This document shows, piece after piece, positions 46,837-57,387 of a stretch of 64,000 nucleotides of DNA. This stretch comes from Zygaena filipendulae (lineage: Eukaryota > Arthropoda > Insecta > Lepidoptera > Zygaenidae): assembly GCA_907165275.2 (NCBI GenBank), contig OU015666.1, forward strand, positions 8,896,001 through 8,960,000, given 5' to 3'. Position numbers and translations under genes: made by a program. Positions within the stretch are counted from its first letter, which is position 1; each line of letters starts with the position of its first letter. A model generated the notes under the pieces. It was not told the origin of the DNA. It ran no database searches and saw only the letters and a program-made list of their open reading frames with translations.

Positions 46837-49129
46837 ACATTAATAGTTCGATAACGAATAACATAATATATTGCTTATTTTAAGAAAAAAAACCCTTTTA
46901 TTAGGTCAGTTTATTATAATTGGAGACCACAGAGCCTCTGAACTTAGTTTTAGTATAGGTATTTATGTTCATGATTCCGATAGGGGTGTACAAAAAATAT
47001 ATTTATCACATCCTACACTACGCTTACATGTTACGAGGATAAAAATCAGTCTCATATTACAACTGAGGTAGTTTATGAACACATCGAATTACATATCAAG
47101 TCTTGTTTAAATACACGACCCGAGAACGTCGTTTGAACACACACGGTGGCTTTATAAGAAGAAACATAATTTACTATTACTTACTACTACCTACATACTC
47201 AGTCTGAATGACACTGAAAAACACACATTCACTAAAGTGTTATGTTGCCACATTACTTAACAGCAATACTTATTATAATATATGTAGATTAATTGGCTAA
47301 AACATCAGTCATCGTACATCTATCGTCATAAAACAGCATTTCTGCTACAGTAATAATGAATATCATGCTTAAAATTAAGTGAGTACTTAGTAAAATATGA
47401 TTATAAAATAGTCATTTTACTATAAATTATGCAATTAATCGTCTGCACTAATATTGGTTATAAAATATTTTTGCTAAAAAAGTTTTTTAAATTTTTCGTC
47501 GCTTTTGGTAAACCCACGCTCACAACTTTCGCGAGAAAAGGCGGACTGTGTTTATGCTATAGAAAATAATACATGCTATTCCTCTGTTTTTTCAGTGGAT
47601 AGTGACACTATTAGAGCAATTATTTTTACCATACAAATTATTACAATACATATATGCTTTTTAAATTATTTTTTATAAAGACATATTTGAAATTAGATAC
47701 TCTAAAATAGTATAGCCCAGTTATGCCGGCCGTCATCATTTGACACCAGGAAACTAATTTTACGAATATAATAAAAACAAAAGAAAATTCAATTGGATAC
47801 AAAAACGGATAAGTAGTTTACCCAACGTTTTAAGTGCGAAAAATATAAACTAACTTATTAGTGTTGCTTGACCAAGCTTTAAAAATTCACTAGGTACAAT
47901 TATACTAACCACTATGGCCATTATTTTACTATACTTTAAAAAATAAATACTTTAAAAATACTGAAAAAAATACATGATAAGTAGTCAACACTCCTCACGG
48001 CTCACGGTAACTTTTAATAGGGAGCTGTTTTAACTTTCACATTAAGTAGTTAATAAAATCTGAAGTTTCTTTTAGCTAACTTTATGTAGATATACCTATA
48101 TAGTTTAAAAATCATGTTATAAATAATAATCGGTAACGGTCTTTTGTAGAGTATAAAAGAATTAAAAAACGAAACAACACAAAATATAAAAACGACTGTG
48201 GTTTAGGTCTATCGAGCAGCTTTAAGCTGCAATTCCATATAAAATAAAATTTTGTGGCGTTCTTTGAAGCCATTATCATAAATAAATATATGACTAATAC
48301 CATTATCACATAGATGATTTTGAATCAGTTGGTAGGTATTAGGTATTTCTAAGCGTTATAACGAAAATAATTTTAATTCACAATGAACGAAAATAAGCAT
48401 TTGATGCTAAAAAAATATACTTATCTAAAATCACATTATTTATATTAGGTCCTTACTCCTTACTTATTGATTTATATCTGTTTTTGTTTGTATCCGAATA
48501 CTCGCCACAATAATAATATGAACGGTAGGTATATTATCAGTAAAATATGAATTGAACTATCTGAAGTCATGCATTTTTAAAAAAACGAGTCATTTATTGG
48601 AATATTAAAACGACATAATTATTCAAATTTGATTAGATACCTATACTTACTATGTATAGGTACTTAGGTAAAGAGTAAAGACTCAATAGCTTATGGCACG
48701 AAAAGCAAAAGTTAGGTACTTTCTTAAATATTAAGTACACAAAAATATATCTAACTAAATAATAATGTAGGTAATTATTGAAAATATAAAATACTCTATA
48801 AAGCATTAATTGTTTTTTATAGTCTTCAATATGACTTTTCCTACAAATTTCTTTAAAAAATCATATTTTCATATCAAATACAATAATATTATTATAGAGG
48901 ACTATAAGTAAAGAGGACACTAAGCCGCCTAAAATATATCAACGCGTTTTTTTTTTCAAACACTCAAAAATAAAAAAACACCTGTAACACCCATTATTAT
49001 ACCATCGACATTAAGTTAACCATATCAGTTAACAGTTCATCTTTTTCCCACTAGATAGTGTTTCTTGTATTTTAAAACGCGCTATAAAGTTTCGAAATGA
49101 TTTGCATAAGTACTCAATATGATTTTAAT
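46837..49129. other. Very AT-rich intergenic tract
   Basis: No exon, clear repeat ends or other structure recognised. Confidence 0.45.
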
Positions 49130-50345
49130 GATGATCGAGGGTGGTTACACCTTCGGCAGATCCATTGAACTAACTGTATAAGCTTTCATGAAGTGATTGA
49201 TTCCCATTTTGCGTTAAGGTTTTTGATGGTGGTCATCAGTCATCACCGTCATCGTCAAACGACAATATTACCTAATTACCTTCAGGAGTAAGGGCTACAT
49301 TCGAAGGGCGATACGATATTGATATCACCTAGCCTCAATACGCTAGTTATAAAACACAAACTAATGTTTTTGGAATCAGCCGCGATCGTCTATGACAATA
49401 CCAGACGGACGATTTAATTGGTCAATATCAAAACCTTCGGAGCCAGGGCGTTCATTAATGGTTAAGCTTACTAGATCAATTAAATAAATAGCGTGATAAT
49501 CAAAACCAGATACAATGAGAGTTGAAACTGCCTGTCGCTGTAAAAGTAACATCTCTCGGAACACCATTCGATTTTTTCATTTCAATCTGGGACATGTGCA
49601 GGCCATGGGTCGTAAACAATTGAATTCGGCAATTTCGAGGATCGGAGACGGCGATGTCACATGAGAATTTTTCGCCACATCACTCAAACTATCCAGGTTT
49701 GTTCGGTGTTACCCAGCGAAACAAATGCGAGAAGAAAATTGCATTGAGAATATCTCTTATCGGCAACAATAATGCGGTAGAATAATATGTCTGTAGTTAC
49801 CCAGGCAGGAAGTTGGTATTGTTCAACTTTCTCTCCTAGCTGCCCAAACAGTCTTACTAATATCCCATTGCTGTTAAAAATCTGAACACAGTTATTTATT
49901 CTGTCAGATACAATGTTTATTGCCCTTTCTATCGACACAACCTAAGGTCTACAAAGTTCCCCCTTATGGCTAGGTACCTTCTATGCCAAAAGAGATTTTT
50001 TCAACAGAATTGTGTTGAATCATTTGTGGATTGTATATTGAGACGTATATTTCGATATCCCGGTATGGGTCGATTAATGGCAAAGAAAGATTGGAATGAT
50101 ATCACGTTTTTCGCAATTTCGAAGCGTTTGAACAAAAGATGTGCACATTCCCAAGGAATAATCGATAACACTGAGCAAGTGGTTAAGTGAATTTGATGTT
50201 CCCGCAGCACTTGGCGAGTCGTTTAATGTTGGAGACCTGGAAACAGCAGGTGGTATGCTAGATAGACGGCGCTACTAGCATCTGCCAATGCTACTTATTG
50301 TTCGTAAATATCAAGTATGTGTCTAGACTCTAGTCTTTTCCGAAA
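49130..50345 (-). pseudogene. Decayed, internally deleted copy of the neighbouring B-box/NHL gene
   Basis: Segments colinear with the gene at 50669-53476 appear in three frames: near 50,200-50,340 the N-terminal region (ACTTGGCGAGTCGTTTAATG is identical in both), then FFAINRPIPGYRNIRLNIQS, IFNSNGILVRLFGQLGEKVE, and SGFDYHAIYLIDLVSL with NRPSGIVIDDRG. The S/T-rich region, B-boxes and coiled coil (roughly 500 codons) are missing. Frameshifts and stops interrupt the rest. No intact product is possible. It lies in the same orientation directly downstream, so local duplication is the simplest origin. Confidence 0.85.
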
Positions 50346-50668
50346 GGAAAAGTTAATGTGCTAGTAGTTGTAGTTTAGAAAAGGGCTGTACCTAATAGCC
50401 GTTTTTAGCTAGCCCTTTTTAAAACTTAAGAGATTGCTCTTAGATAAAATGGGTGTTAGTTTCACGTAAAACGCGTGTGTCAGAGGACATCATTACATTT
50501 TTTTTATATTCCTGCAACTTACTGCTTCATTATAACTACTAAGCATTTATATCGTGGTGACACCGTTGACTACGGCTACGTTTCGTATTTCTTTTCCAAA
50601 TTCCCTTAATATTTGTCCTTATTGTGAAATCCTTTCCATTTTTCGTAACAATGAAGGTCATTAAAAAT

Positions 50669-53476
50669 TTAGCGGCCTCCGTTATTATTACTTGGTTGCG
50701 GTTGAAATTCGGATGGTTGAAATTTGGTATCAGGTTGATGGGATCGAGATGATGATGGTCGAGGGTGGTACATCTTTGGTAGATCCATTGAATTAACTGT
50801 ATATACTTTGATCAAGTGTTTGATTCCCGTGAAATTAAAGTTTTTTTGTTGGTGATCATTCCTGGGCAATATTTCTAATAACACGACAATGTTACCTTCA
50901 GGAGTAAGGGCTACGTTCGAAGGGCGGTACGCTTCGTTGCCATACTTTACATTTATAGGATATTGATACCTAGCCTCAATACGCTCGTTATAAAATACCA
51001 ACCGATAGTTTTTGGAATCAGCAATGACCATCCAGCCGCGATCGTCTATGACAATACCAGACGGACGATTAAATTGTTCAATATTAGTACCTTCGGAGCC
51101 ATGACGTTCAACAATGGCTAAGCTTACTAGATCGATTAAATTAATAGCGTGATAATCAAAATCAGACACAATGAGACTGCCTGTCGCTGTAAAAGTTACA
51201 CCTCTCGGAACACCATTCAGAATGCCGTTCGATTTTTTCATTTCGATTTGCGATATGAACAGGCCGTGGGTCGTAAACAATTGAATTCTGCAATTGCGGG
51301 GATCGGAGACGGCGATGTCACCGTGAGAATTTGTAGCCACATCCCAAGGAAACGCAAACTGTCCAGGTTGGTTCCCCGGCGAACCGAATGCTAGAAGAAA
51401 ATCGCCTTGCATTGAGAATATCTGAATTCTATGATTATCCTTATCGGCAACAATAATGCGGCAGAATATGTCTGTGGTTACCCCGGCAGGAAGTTGGAAT
51501 TGTCCAACTTCCTCTCCTAGCTGTCCAAACATTCTTACTAATATTCCATTGCTGTTAAAGATTTGGATACGGTGATTTCTTCTGTCAGATACAATGAAAT
51601 TTCCCATTCTATCAACACATATACCCCAAGGTCTACAAAGTTCTCCTTTACGACTACCTTCTATGCCGAAAGAGAATTTTTCAACTAGTTGTATTGAATC
51701 ATTTGTGGGTTGTATATTGAGACGTATATTTTTTCGATATCCCGGTATTGGTCGATTTATTGGCAAAGAATAATTGAAGATTGGAAAGATGTCATTTTTT
51801 TCACAATTTCGGAGCGTTTGAACAAAAGATGTGCACATTCCTAATGCAATTTGCAATTCCAAATTAAATGTATAATCTCGAATTAATTTTACCACTAATC
51901 CTTCATACAAATAAATACGTGGCTGTGGAATAGGAATATTTTCGTATAAATATTTATACAGATTTACTTCAGCAGTGCACTTTTTTTCAGCTACAAACAA
52001 ACTAATTTCATCTTTGTTTGTATTACGATTTTTTATTAATTCGTCGTTGATTTCATCTAAGGCTTTCAACACACCGTTAAGGAAGTCCATGTGATTATGA
52101 AATTCATTATTTTGCTTGTCATGTAGCACTTTTAAGTGATTCAACGCACCTACCGCCGTATCCGCTTCTTCACCATTCGCATCATAAGCCATTATAAGCG
52201 TTTCAACGTGTTGCACTTCCTGTACAAATGCTTTTTTGCTATTATTAATGTACGTTAAAGCCGACATTACTATCAAACTGATTTGTTTATTTCGAGCTAT
52301 GGCTTTATTAATTTCATTGATACATACATTGGAAGCCATTCTTAATGGCATGAGCCTGTGATTGCTGTGCATTTCAATGCAATCGATACAAATTAGTTTT
52401 ACGCAGTGCAAGCAATAATGTATTTTATTGAGTTTGTGAATTACGCATAACTCCATCCTTTTTCTAGGAGATGGGAATGCCCATTGGTGTTCAGGATAAG
52501 AAAATATATCGTGAGATAAACGCAAGCATGAATTTGTAAAGTCGTAATAACAATGAGTGCACAGAAGTATAGAACACGTTCGACAAAACAACTTTGGTGG
52601 ATATAACGGACATTTGGAGCATCGTTGCTTAGCATAATGACTAAAACTTTGTCTCATGGATGACCACATCAGATCTGTTGGAGCTCTCATCCCACAGAGA
52701 TATGAAGTTGAAGGTCCAGGAAAAGTAAATGAGCTAGTAGTTGTAGTTGAACTTCCGAAAGTGTTAAACTGGCAGCCTAATGAAGCAAACCACGTGTTTG
52801 TTGTTGATGTTGAAGGTCCGGGAGCATTAAACCAGCTACCAGTTAAATTTGAAGACTCGGAGCCATCACATGAGCTATTAAATGAAGATGGTTTCTTGAT
52901 GTGTACAGCCGACCAGCTGTTTAGAGAGCTAGATCCCAGGGTGCCAGAAGAGCCGCAAAATGAAGCCGAAGGTTCGGTACCAAATGAGCTGTTTGGTGAA
53001 CAATTTTCAGATGCACTAAACAGGTTGTTAAAATTGTTAATTAAGTCTGAATATGTGGAGTCATTGGACGACTCGTTAATTAATGTTGATCTCGATGAAG
53101 AACTACGGTTTTCAGATAAGTTGTAAAATGAATCCGATTGTTCATGGGAACCAGATTTGGAGTCTTCAAATATACCGTTAAATTTATCCAAGAGTCCATA
53201 GGAACTCGATGGACTATTTGAAGGTGTACGATCGATACCACTAAGCAAGTCGCTAAGTGTATTTGATGTTGCCGCAGCACTTGGCGAGTCGTTTAATGTT
53301 GGAGGTTTGGAAATAGCAGGTGGTATGCTAGACCAAACCGCCTCACAAGCATCTGCTAATGCCATCTGTCGTTCGTGAATTTCTAACATGTGTCTGGTCT
53401 CTTCCGCAAAGGAGTAAATACCTCTAGACGTGGACGCCACGTTATGTCGGCTGTAGTCATCTGGATGCAATGACAT
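50669..53476 (-). CDS. B-box/NHL-repeat protein, wech/TRIM71 (LIN-41)-like, 935 aa
   Basis: One uninterrupted frame. Residues 1-280 are Ser/Thr/Asn-rich and probably disordered. A first Cys/His cluster (CSKCPLYPPKLFCRTC, CTHCYYDF) starts near 283. A B-box 2 (CVIHKLNKIHYCLHC, CIDCIEMHSNH) spans about 343-380, followed by a helical coiled-coil-like region. From about 600 to 890 there are six NHL-type blades, e.g. GELCRPWGICVDRMGNFIVS, DRRNHRIQIFNSNG, VADKDNHRIQIF, NRPSGIVIDDRG. There is no RING domain, as in Drosophila Wech. TRIM-NHL proteins bind RNA or protein partners through the propeller, and Wech links integrins to the cytoskeleton (family knowledge). The acceptor AATTTTCAG about 17 bp before the ATG suggests a 5' UTR intron. 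Orthology is not settled because only similarity to wech/TRIM71 is visible. Confidence 0.85.
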   Translation of the reverse strand: MSLHPDDYSRHNVASTSRGIYSFAEETRHMLEIHERQMALADACEAVWSSIPPAISKPPTLNDSPSAAATSNTLSDLLSGIDRTPSNSPSSSYGLLDKFNGIFEDSKSGSHEQSDSFYNLSENRSSSSRSTLINESSNDSTYSDLINNFNNLFSASENCSPNSSFGTEPSASFCGSSGTLGSSSLNSWSAVHIKKPSSFNSSCDGSESSNLTGSWFNAPGPSTSTTNTWFASLGCQFNTFGSSTTTTSSFTFPGPSTSYLCGMRAPTDLMWSSMRQSFSHYAKQRCSKCPLYPPKLFCRTCSILLCTHCYYDFTNSCLRLSHDIFSYPEHQWAFPSPRKRMELCVIHKLNKIHYCLHCVKLICIDCIEMHSNHRLMPLRMASNVCINEINKAIARNKQISLIVMSALTYINNSKKAFVQEVQHVETLIMAYDANGEEADTAVGALNHLKVLHDKQNNEFHNHMDFLNGVLKALDEINDELIKNRNTNKDEISLFVAEKKCTAEVNLYKYLYENIPIPQPRIYLYEGLVVKLIRDYTFNLELQIALGMCTSFVQTLRNCEKNDIFPIFNYSLPINRPIPGYRKNIRLNIQPTNDSIQLVEKFSFGIEGSRKGELCRPWGICVDRMGNFIVSDRRNHRIQIFNSNGILVRMFGQLGEEVGQFQLPAGVTTDIFCRIIVADKDNHRIQIFSMQGDFLLAFGSPGNQPGQFAFPWDVATNSHGDIAVSDPRNCRIQLFTTHGLFISQIEMKKSNGILNGVPRGVTFTATGSLIVSDFDYHAINLIDLVSLAIVERHGSEGTNIEQFNRPSGIVIDDRGWMVIADSKNYRLVFYNERIEARYQYPINVKYGNEAYRPSNVALTPEGNIVVLLEILPRNDHQQKNFNFTGIKHLIKVYTVNSMDLPKMYHPRPSSSRSHQPDTKFQPSEFQPQPSNNNGGR

Positions 53477-53744
53477 GGTGCGTTACGGCATTCTGAAAAT
53501 TAAAAGAGATGTTTTAATAAACGTATATTATATGTAAATTGTTCAATAGTTTATTGACACTAATACATATTATTATTATAAAAAGATAAATTTTTTAAGG
53601 TTGCATATAGGGGACAACCTGTGGGACCACTGAACCGGTTCTAAAAGTCCTAGTTTACTGATAGGAAACTACGGTATCCCTGAGTGACATGCCAGACCCG
53701 ATCATCAATTAAACGCACAGCTATTTCAGGATGTGGCCAAACAT

Positions 53745-53900
53745 TTTTTTTTTTTATTTATTCACCAAAAATATAAGTACATGGCATGTTACAATAGTCT
53801 GCCAAACTGCATAGCAGTTTGTCGGCAGCAGTTCTCGTGGAACCTTACATATTATTATGACCATGCGACAGTCACATATACATCTATATCCATACATCAC
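53745..53900 (-). mobile_element. LINE-type 3' end remnant
   Basis: A T/A-rich tail (TTTTTTTTTATTTATTCACC) followed by sequence typical of a reversed retrotransposon 3' end. It lies in the proposed 5' UTR intron of the NHL gene. Weak evidence. Confidence 0.35.
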
Positions 53901-53959
53901 ACATAAGTAAAATTGAACTGTCCGTTTGCAATTACAACTTACAGCCCTCCGTCAAACGC

Positions 53960-54055
53960 ACATGAAAGCATATACGGAGGGAGGAGGGCACTTTTTATCC
54001 TGGAATTCCCGCAGGAACTCCAAAATTACCGCGGGTGAAACCGCGGGCACAGCCA
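53960..54055 (+). mobile_element. Helitron-like repeat, truncated
   Basis: TCCTGGAATTCCCGCAGGAA and hairpin CCGCGGGTGAAACCGCGGG, with the end mutated to CCAG. Confidence 0.6.
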
Positions 54056-54430
54056 GTTGGCATATAATTGGCAATTAAATGCGATAAATTGCCATAATTG
54101 AAGAAGAAGAAAGTCGAAGTAGATAAGTATTTACATTTTTCTTACATTTCGAATTTCTCTTTCTTTCGTTGACATCCTAATCATCATCATCCTAATTCAT
54201 TAAATTTTTAATGAAGTCATAAAAAACACTATTTTAATGATCAAAAAAGCTATAAAAATTAATAAAATAAAAATAAAAAGGCAAGCCCCATAATTAACAA
54301 TAGTATTTTGTTCCGACTGTGTAAAACAATAATGAATCATTGTTTCTTAGATGCAAAACTAACGGCGACGACGACGCGACGTTGTGAAACTAAAATCTAA
54401 TTAAAAATTACAGTAAGTAAGAAGACTTAC

Positions 54431-54520
54431 AACAACAAAAAGATGTCAATAATATTTCACACTGCACAAAAAGTTCAACCCTAACAAACCACCATCTTGT
54501 CGACGTCTCGCGTCTGTATC
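54431..54520 (-). promoter_or_regulatory. Possible 5' UTR exon of the NHL gene
   Basis: On the minus strand TTTTTGTTGTT is followed by a strong donor GTAAGTCTTC (starting at 54430). This could pair with the acceptor just upstream of the start codon. The transcription start is unknown. Confidence 0.35.
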
Positions 54521-55804
54521 GATGACGTGACGCGCCCTCGCGTATGGAACTCAACTGATACTGTCAGTCCTATAAAATGCATATTATAGCTAAATATCCC
54601 AAAATCTTGAACGTACGCCCCCAATGCATCCCCCGCCCTTAGCATTTGACCCAAGAAGAGCAACAAATATAATTATTCCTCAGGAGGGAAAGGGATAGTT
54701 TGTTTCCAAGAATTTTTGTTTAGCAGTCGTACAGGGTGAAACCATAAAAAACATCGTTGTGGTAAAAAAAAATCTCCGAACACATTACACAATACACTCA
54801 CGTAGGTAGGTAACTACCTACCTATTGTGTTTGGAGTCAATGTGCATTTTAACAACTTTTCAGGAGAGACATATAACCGATTTATGAATTTTTTTTTAAT
54901 AACTTATATCAAAAATCAAGAAATATGTTTTTTTTACAATAAATGAAGATTCATTCATCGCCAATTAAGACTTTTTTGTACTTTATGTGCATACCTATGG
55001 GTATTGGAGTACGTACATAGTTATTTACTCTGAGGTATTGGTTTTACTTTTACTAAGCACTAGTGACTGTAACTCCATACTAAATCACACATGTGCAGCG
55101 ACGGTTATCAATTTAGATAGGTACCTACTCATTTGAATTTCTAAGATAACGAAAATCCATAGGTATGTGTTTTGATACACATGTGTTGTGTTCTGATCCA
55201 AATTGAATTTAGGAAAACGAGTTTTTGCATCAGACGTGGAATTTAATTTTAAAGCGAAATCTGCAAAAAAAAATTGAGAAAATGCACATAGTGGATTTGG
55301 CAATCTCACCGACGATATAGGTACGTAAAAACACCAGTGCTCACCATATACCTATTTCCCTAGGATACAATAATGACAAAACCGTCAGCCCATAAAAGAA
55401 CGAATTGCTTCTCAGTAAGAGCAGTGAACAGTGCTCGCAGTGAATATCGGAACATAGGTTCTCTAACTATGTGCTCACAAGTCGCAGTCGCCCATGACCC
55501 TGAAATAAATTTGGTTGAGGAAGGTCGGGGTCGGGGACACACCCCAATCGCCCTGCCGAAACACCCTCGTGGCTGGGACGACTTCGGGAGCCGGGAGGGT
55601 GCAGAAAATCAATAATTCGTTCGTCATTACTGTATTATTTTCTTGGCGCTTTGTCTATGCAGCCGAATCATCCCGCCGAGACCCGAAGTTAGGATTAGTA
55701 TCAAAGGAAGTAAATATTATAATGAATGCCTTTACTAATATTTACTGTACATCTATTTTACACTGTTTTCAGTAACTAGTAATGAGCGTAATTAGAATAT
55801 CCAA
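54521..55804. other. Intergenic tract with one GC-rich patch
   Basis: The patch at about 55,500-55,620 (GGTCGGGGTCGGGGACACAC) is unlike its surroundings but gives no recognisable protein on either strand. Confidence 0.35.
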
Positions 55805-55945
55805 CTAGCTGTTCCCCGCGGTTTCATCCGCGGTGATCAGATCCCGCTTTTCCGGGTTACAATATAATATAGCCTATGTTACTCAAGGATAATAACTGAG
55901 TAACCAAATATCTTTCCTCTTTATAATATTAGTACCTAGACAAGA
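55805..55945 (-). mobile_element. Helitron-like repeat
   Basis: CTAGCTGTTCCCCGCGGTTT and CATCCGCGG give the reversed 3' end and hairpin. Confidence 0.65.
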
Positions 55946-56170
55946 TAAAATAGAGGAGTCAAAATTATGCACCGAAAACCTCCCTAAGCCCGAAAGTTAG
56001 TTTACACTAGGTAGGAAGTTTTTGAGATATTTCAACTTTTGCGTTATTTACAAAATCACCCAATTTTAAACCGTCCGACAAAAAATATCATTATAAATTA
56101 TAATGGTGGTTGGTTTTAACAATGGGTGGGTTCCCGAGGCGACATTATTTTATTGTTGGTTTATCTATTC

Positions 56171-56205
56171 CTCAGACGAAATAAAAACTTTTCATTTCGT
56201 CTGAG
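56171..56205. mobile_element. Ultra-short hairpin element, family H1, copy 5
   Basis: 35 bp with ends CTCAGACGAAATAAAA and ATTTCGTCTGAG. The flanking 8-mers ATCTATTC and ATCTATTT match at 7 of 8 positions. Confidence 0.7.
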
Positions 56206-56294
56206 ATCTATTTTATACCTAATGTAGGTTTGTTAGTTAAATACACATAGATCTGTGCACATAGATACAGAGAAGTTAAATAGGTACGCATTGT

Positions 56295-56330
56295 CATGGA
56301 CCAATAAAATTGTTGTTTAATTGGTCCATG
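56295..56330. mobile_element. Ultra-short hairpin element, family H2, copy 3
   Basis: 36 bp with ends CATGGACCAAT and ATTGGTCCATG. The direct repeat GCATTGT (7 bp) occurs on both sides. It lies about 90 bp from H1 copy 5. Confidence 0.7.
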
Positions 56331-57153
56331 GCATTGTTAACAGAACACATCTTTGACAAAATTTTCCTACGCAGTAGGTACCTACCAGTGGTACCACAGC
56401 AGTAGTACCTACTAAGTACTAACGCAAAACCAAAGAAAATAATACTCTCTGACGAGAGAGAGAGATTCGACTTTTATTTATTAAATACCTACATCCTAGA
56501 AAAAACAATACTTTGTGCCAGTACCAGAATATTATATGCAACAGGTAACGCTAACAACTACAAGACCTTTTATATTATGTTACTTGCTTCACTACTACAC
56601 TACGAACTCTTCAATCTTCATGCGCGAGTCCGACTCGTACCTACCTACTTAGCAGGTTTTTTAAATTTAGTTACCAAGATGAAGTTTTAGATTGTCTCAA
56701 AATAGTATGAAAGCTAACAATATCCGTGCCATAAGTATGTATCTCTAAGTAGTTTGTGATGAGTATTAAGTACCTACCTACTTACTTACTTACTTATAGT
56801 ATGACGAACCTCGAGTCTCGACTCTCGACTCTCGAGCCGATGAGCGTAATAAGAATATCGCCCCCAGTCCATTGCCTCCAGTGGTCTACTACGATTTACG
56901 AAGTTCTATGGTAAATACGGAACCCTCTGAAAGTCTGAACCGAATGAACCTCGGACCGATAAAATCACAATTGTTGCGATGTCCCATTACATAGGTAGAT
57001 ACCTACCTCTAGAACTCTTGCACGATCCCCATACCCACGATATCCATATTGTAGTATTTGTAGGGTACCTACCTAGGTAACATTTTCATAGTAGGTACCT
57101 GTGGTACCTATATAACCTAATACTTAGTAATAATTATTATAGTCTCTACTTAA

Positions 57154-57387
57154 AGGCCTATTACACTATGCAGTATCAAGACAGTCTTACTAATATTTAG
57201 CTAAGTGTAATCGCATTTAGCAAGTTAGCATCCTAAATTCAGAAGTTAGGATGGTTTGTAACTGACTGAATCATTTAGAAGCTTCTGAATTTAGAAGATG
57301 TATGGTTGTGGTATGTGTAGGTAGGTATGGTTACTTTTAGCTAAATCTTAGTAAGACTGTCTTGATACTGAATAGTGTAATAGGCCT
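57154..57387. mobile_element. PIF/Harbinger-like MITE, 234 bp
   Basis: The inverted ends AGGCCTATTACACTAT and ATAGTGTAATAGGCCT continue inward for about 50 bp (CAGTATCAAGACAGTCTTAC). Flanked by TAA on both sides, as expected for PIF/Harbinger-type insertions. Confidence 0.75.

Noticed and set aside
52656..53126. 156-codon plus-strand frame
   Set aside because: Antisense to the Ser/Thr-rich head of the NHL protein, where low complexity keeps the reverse frame open.
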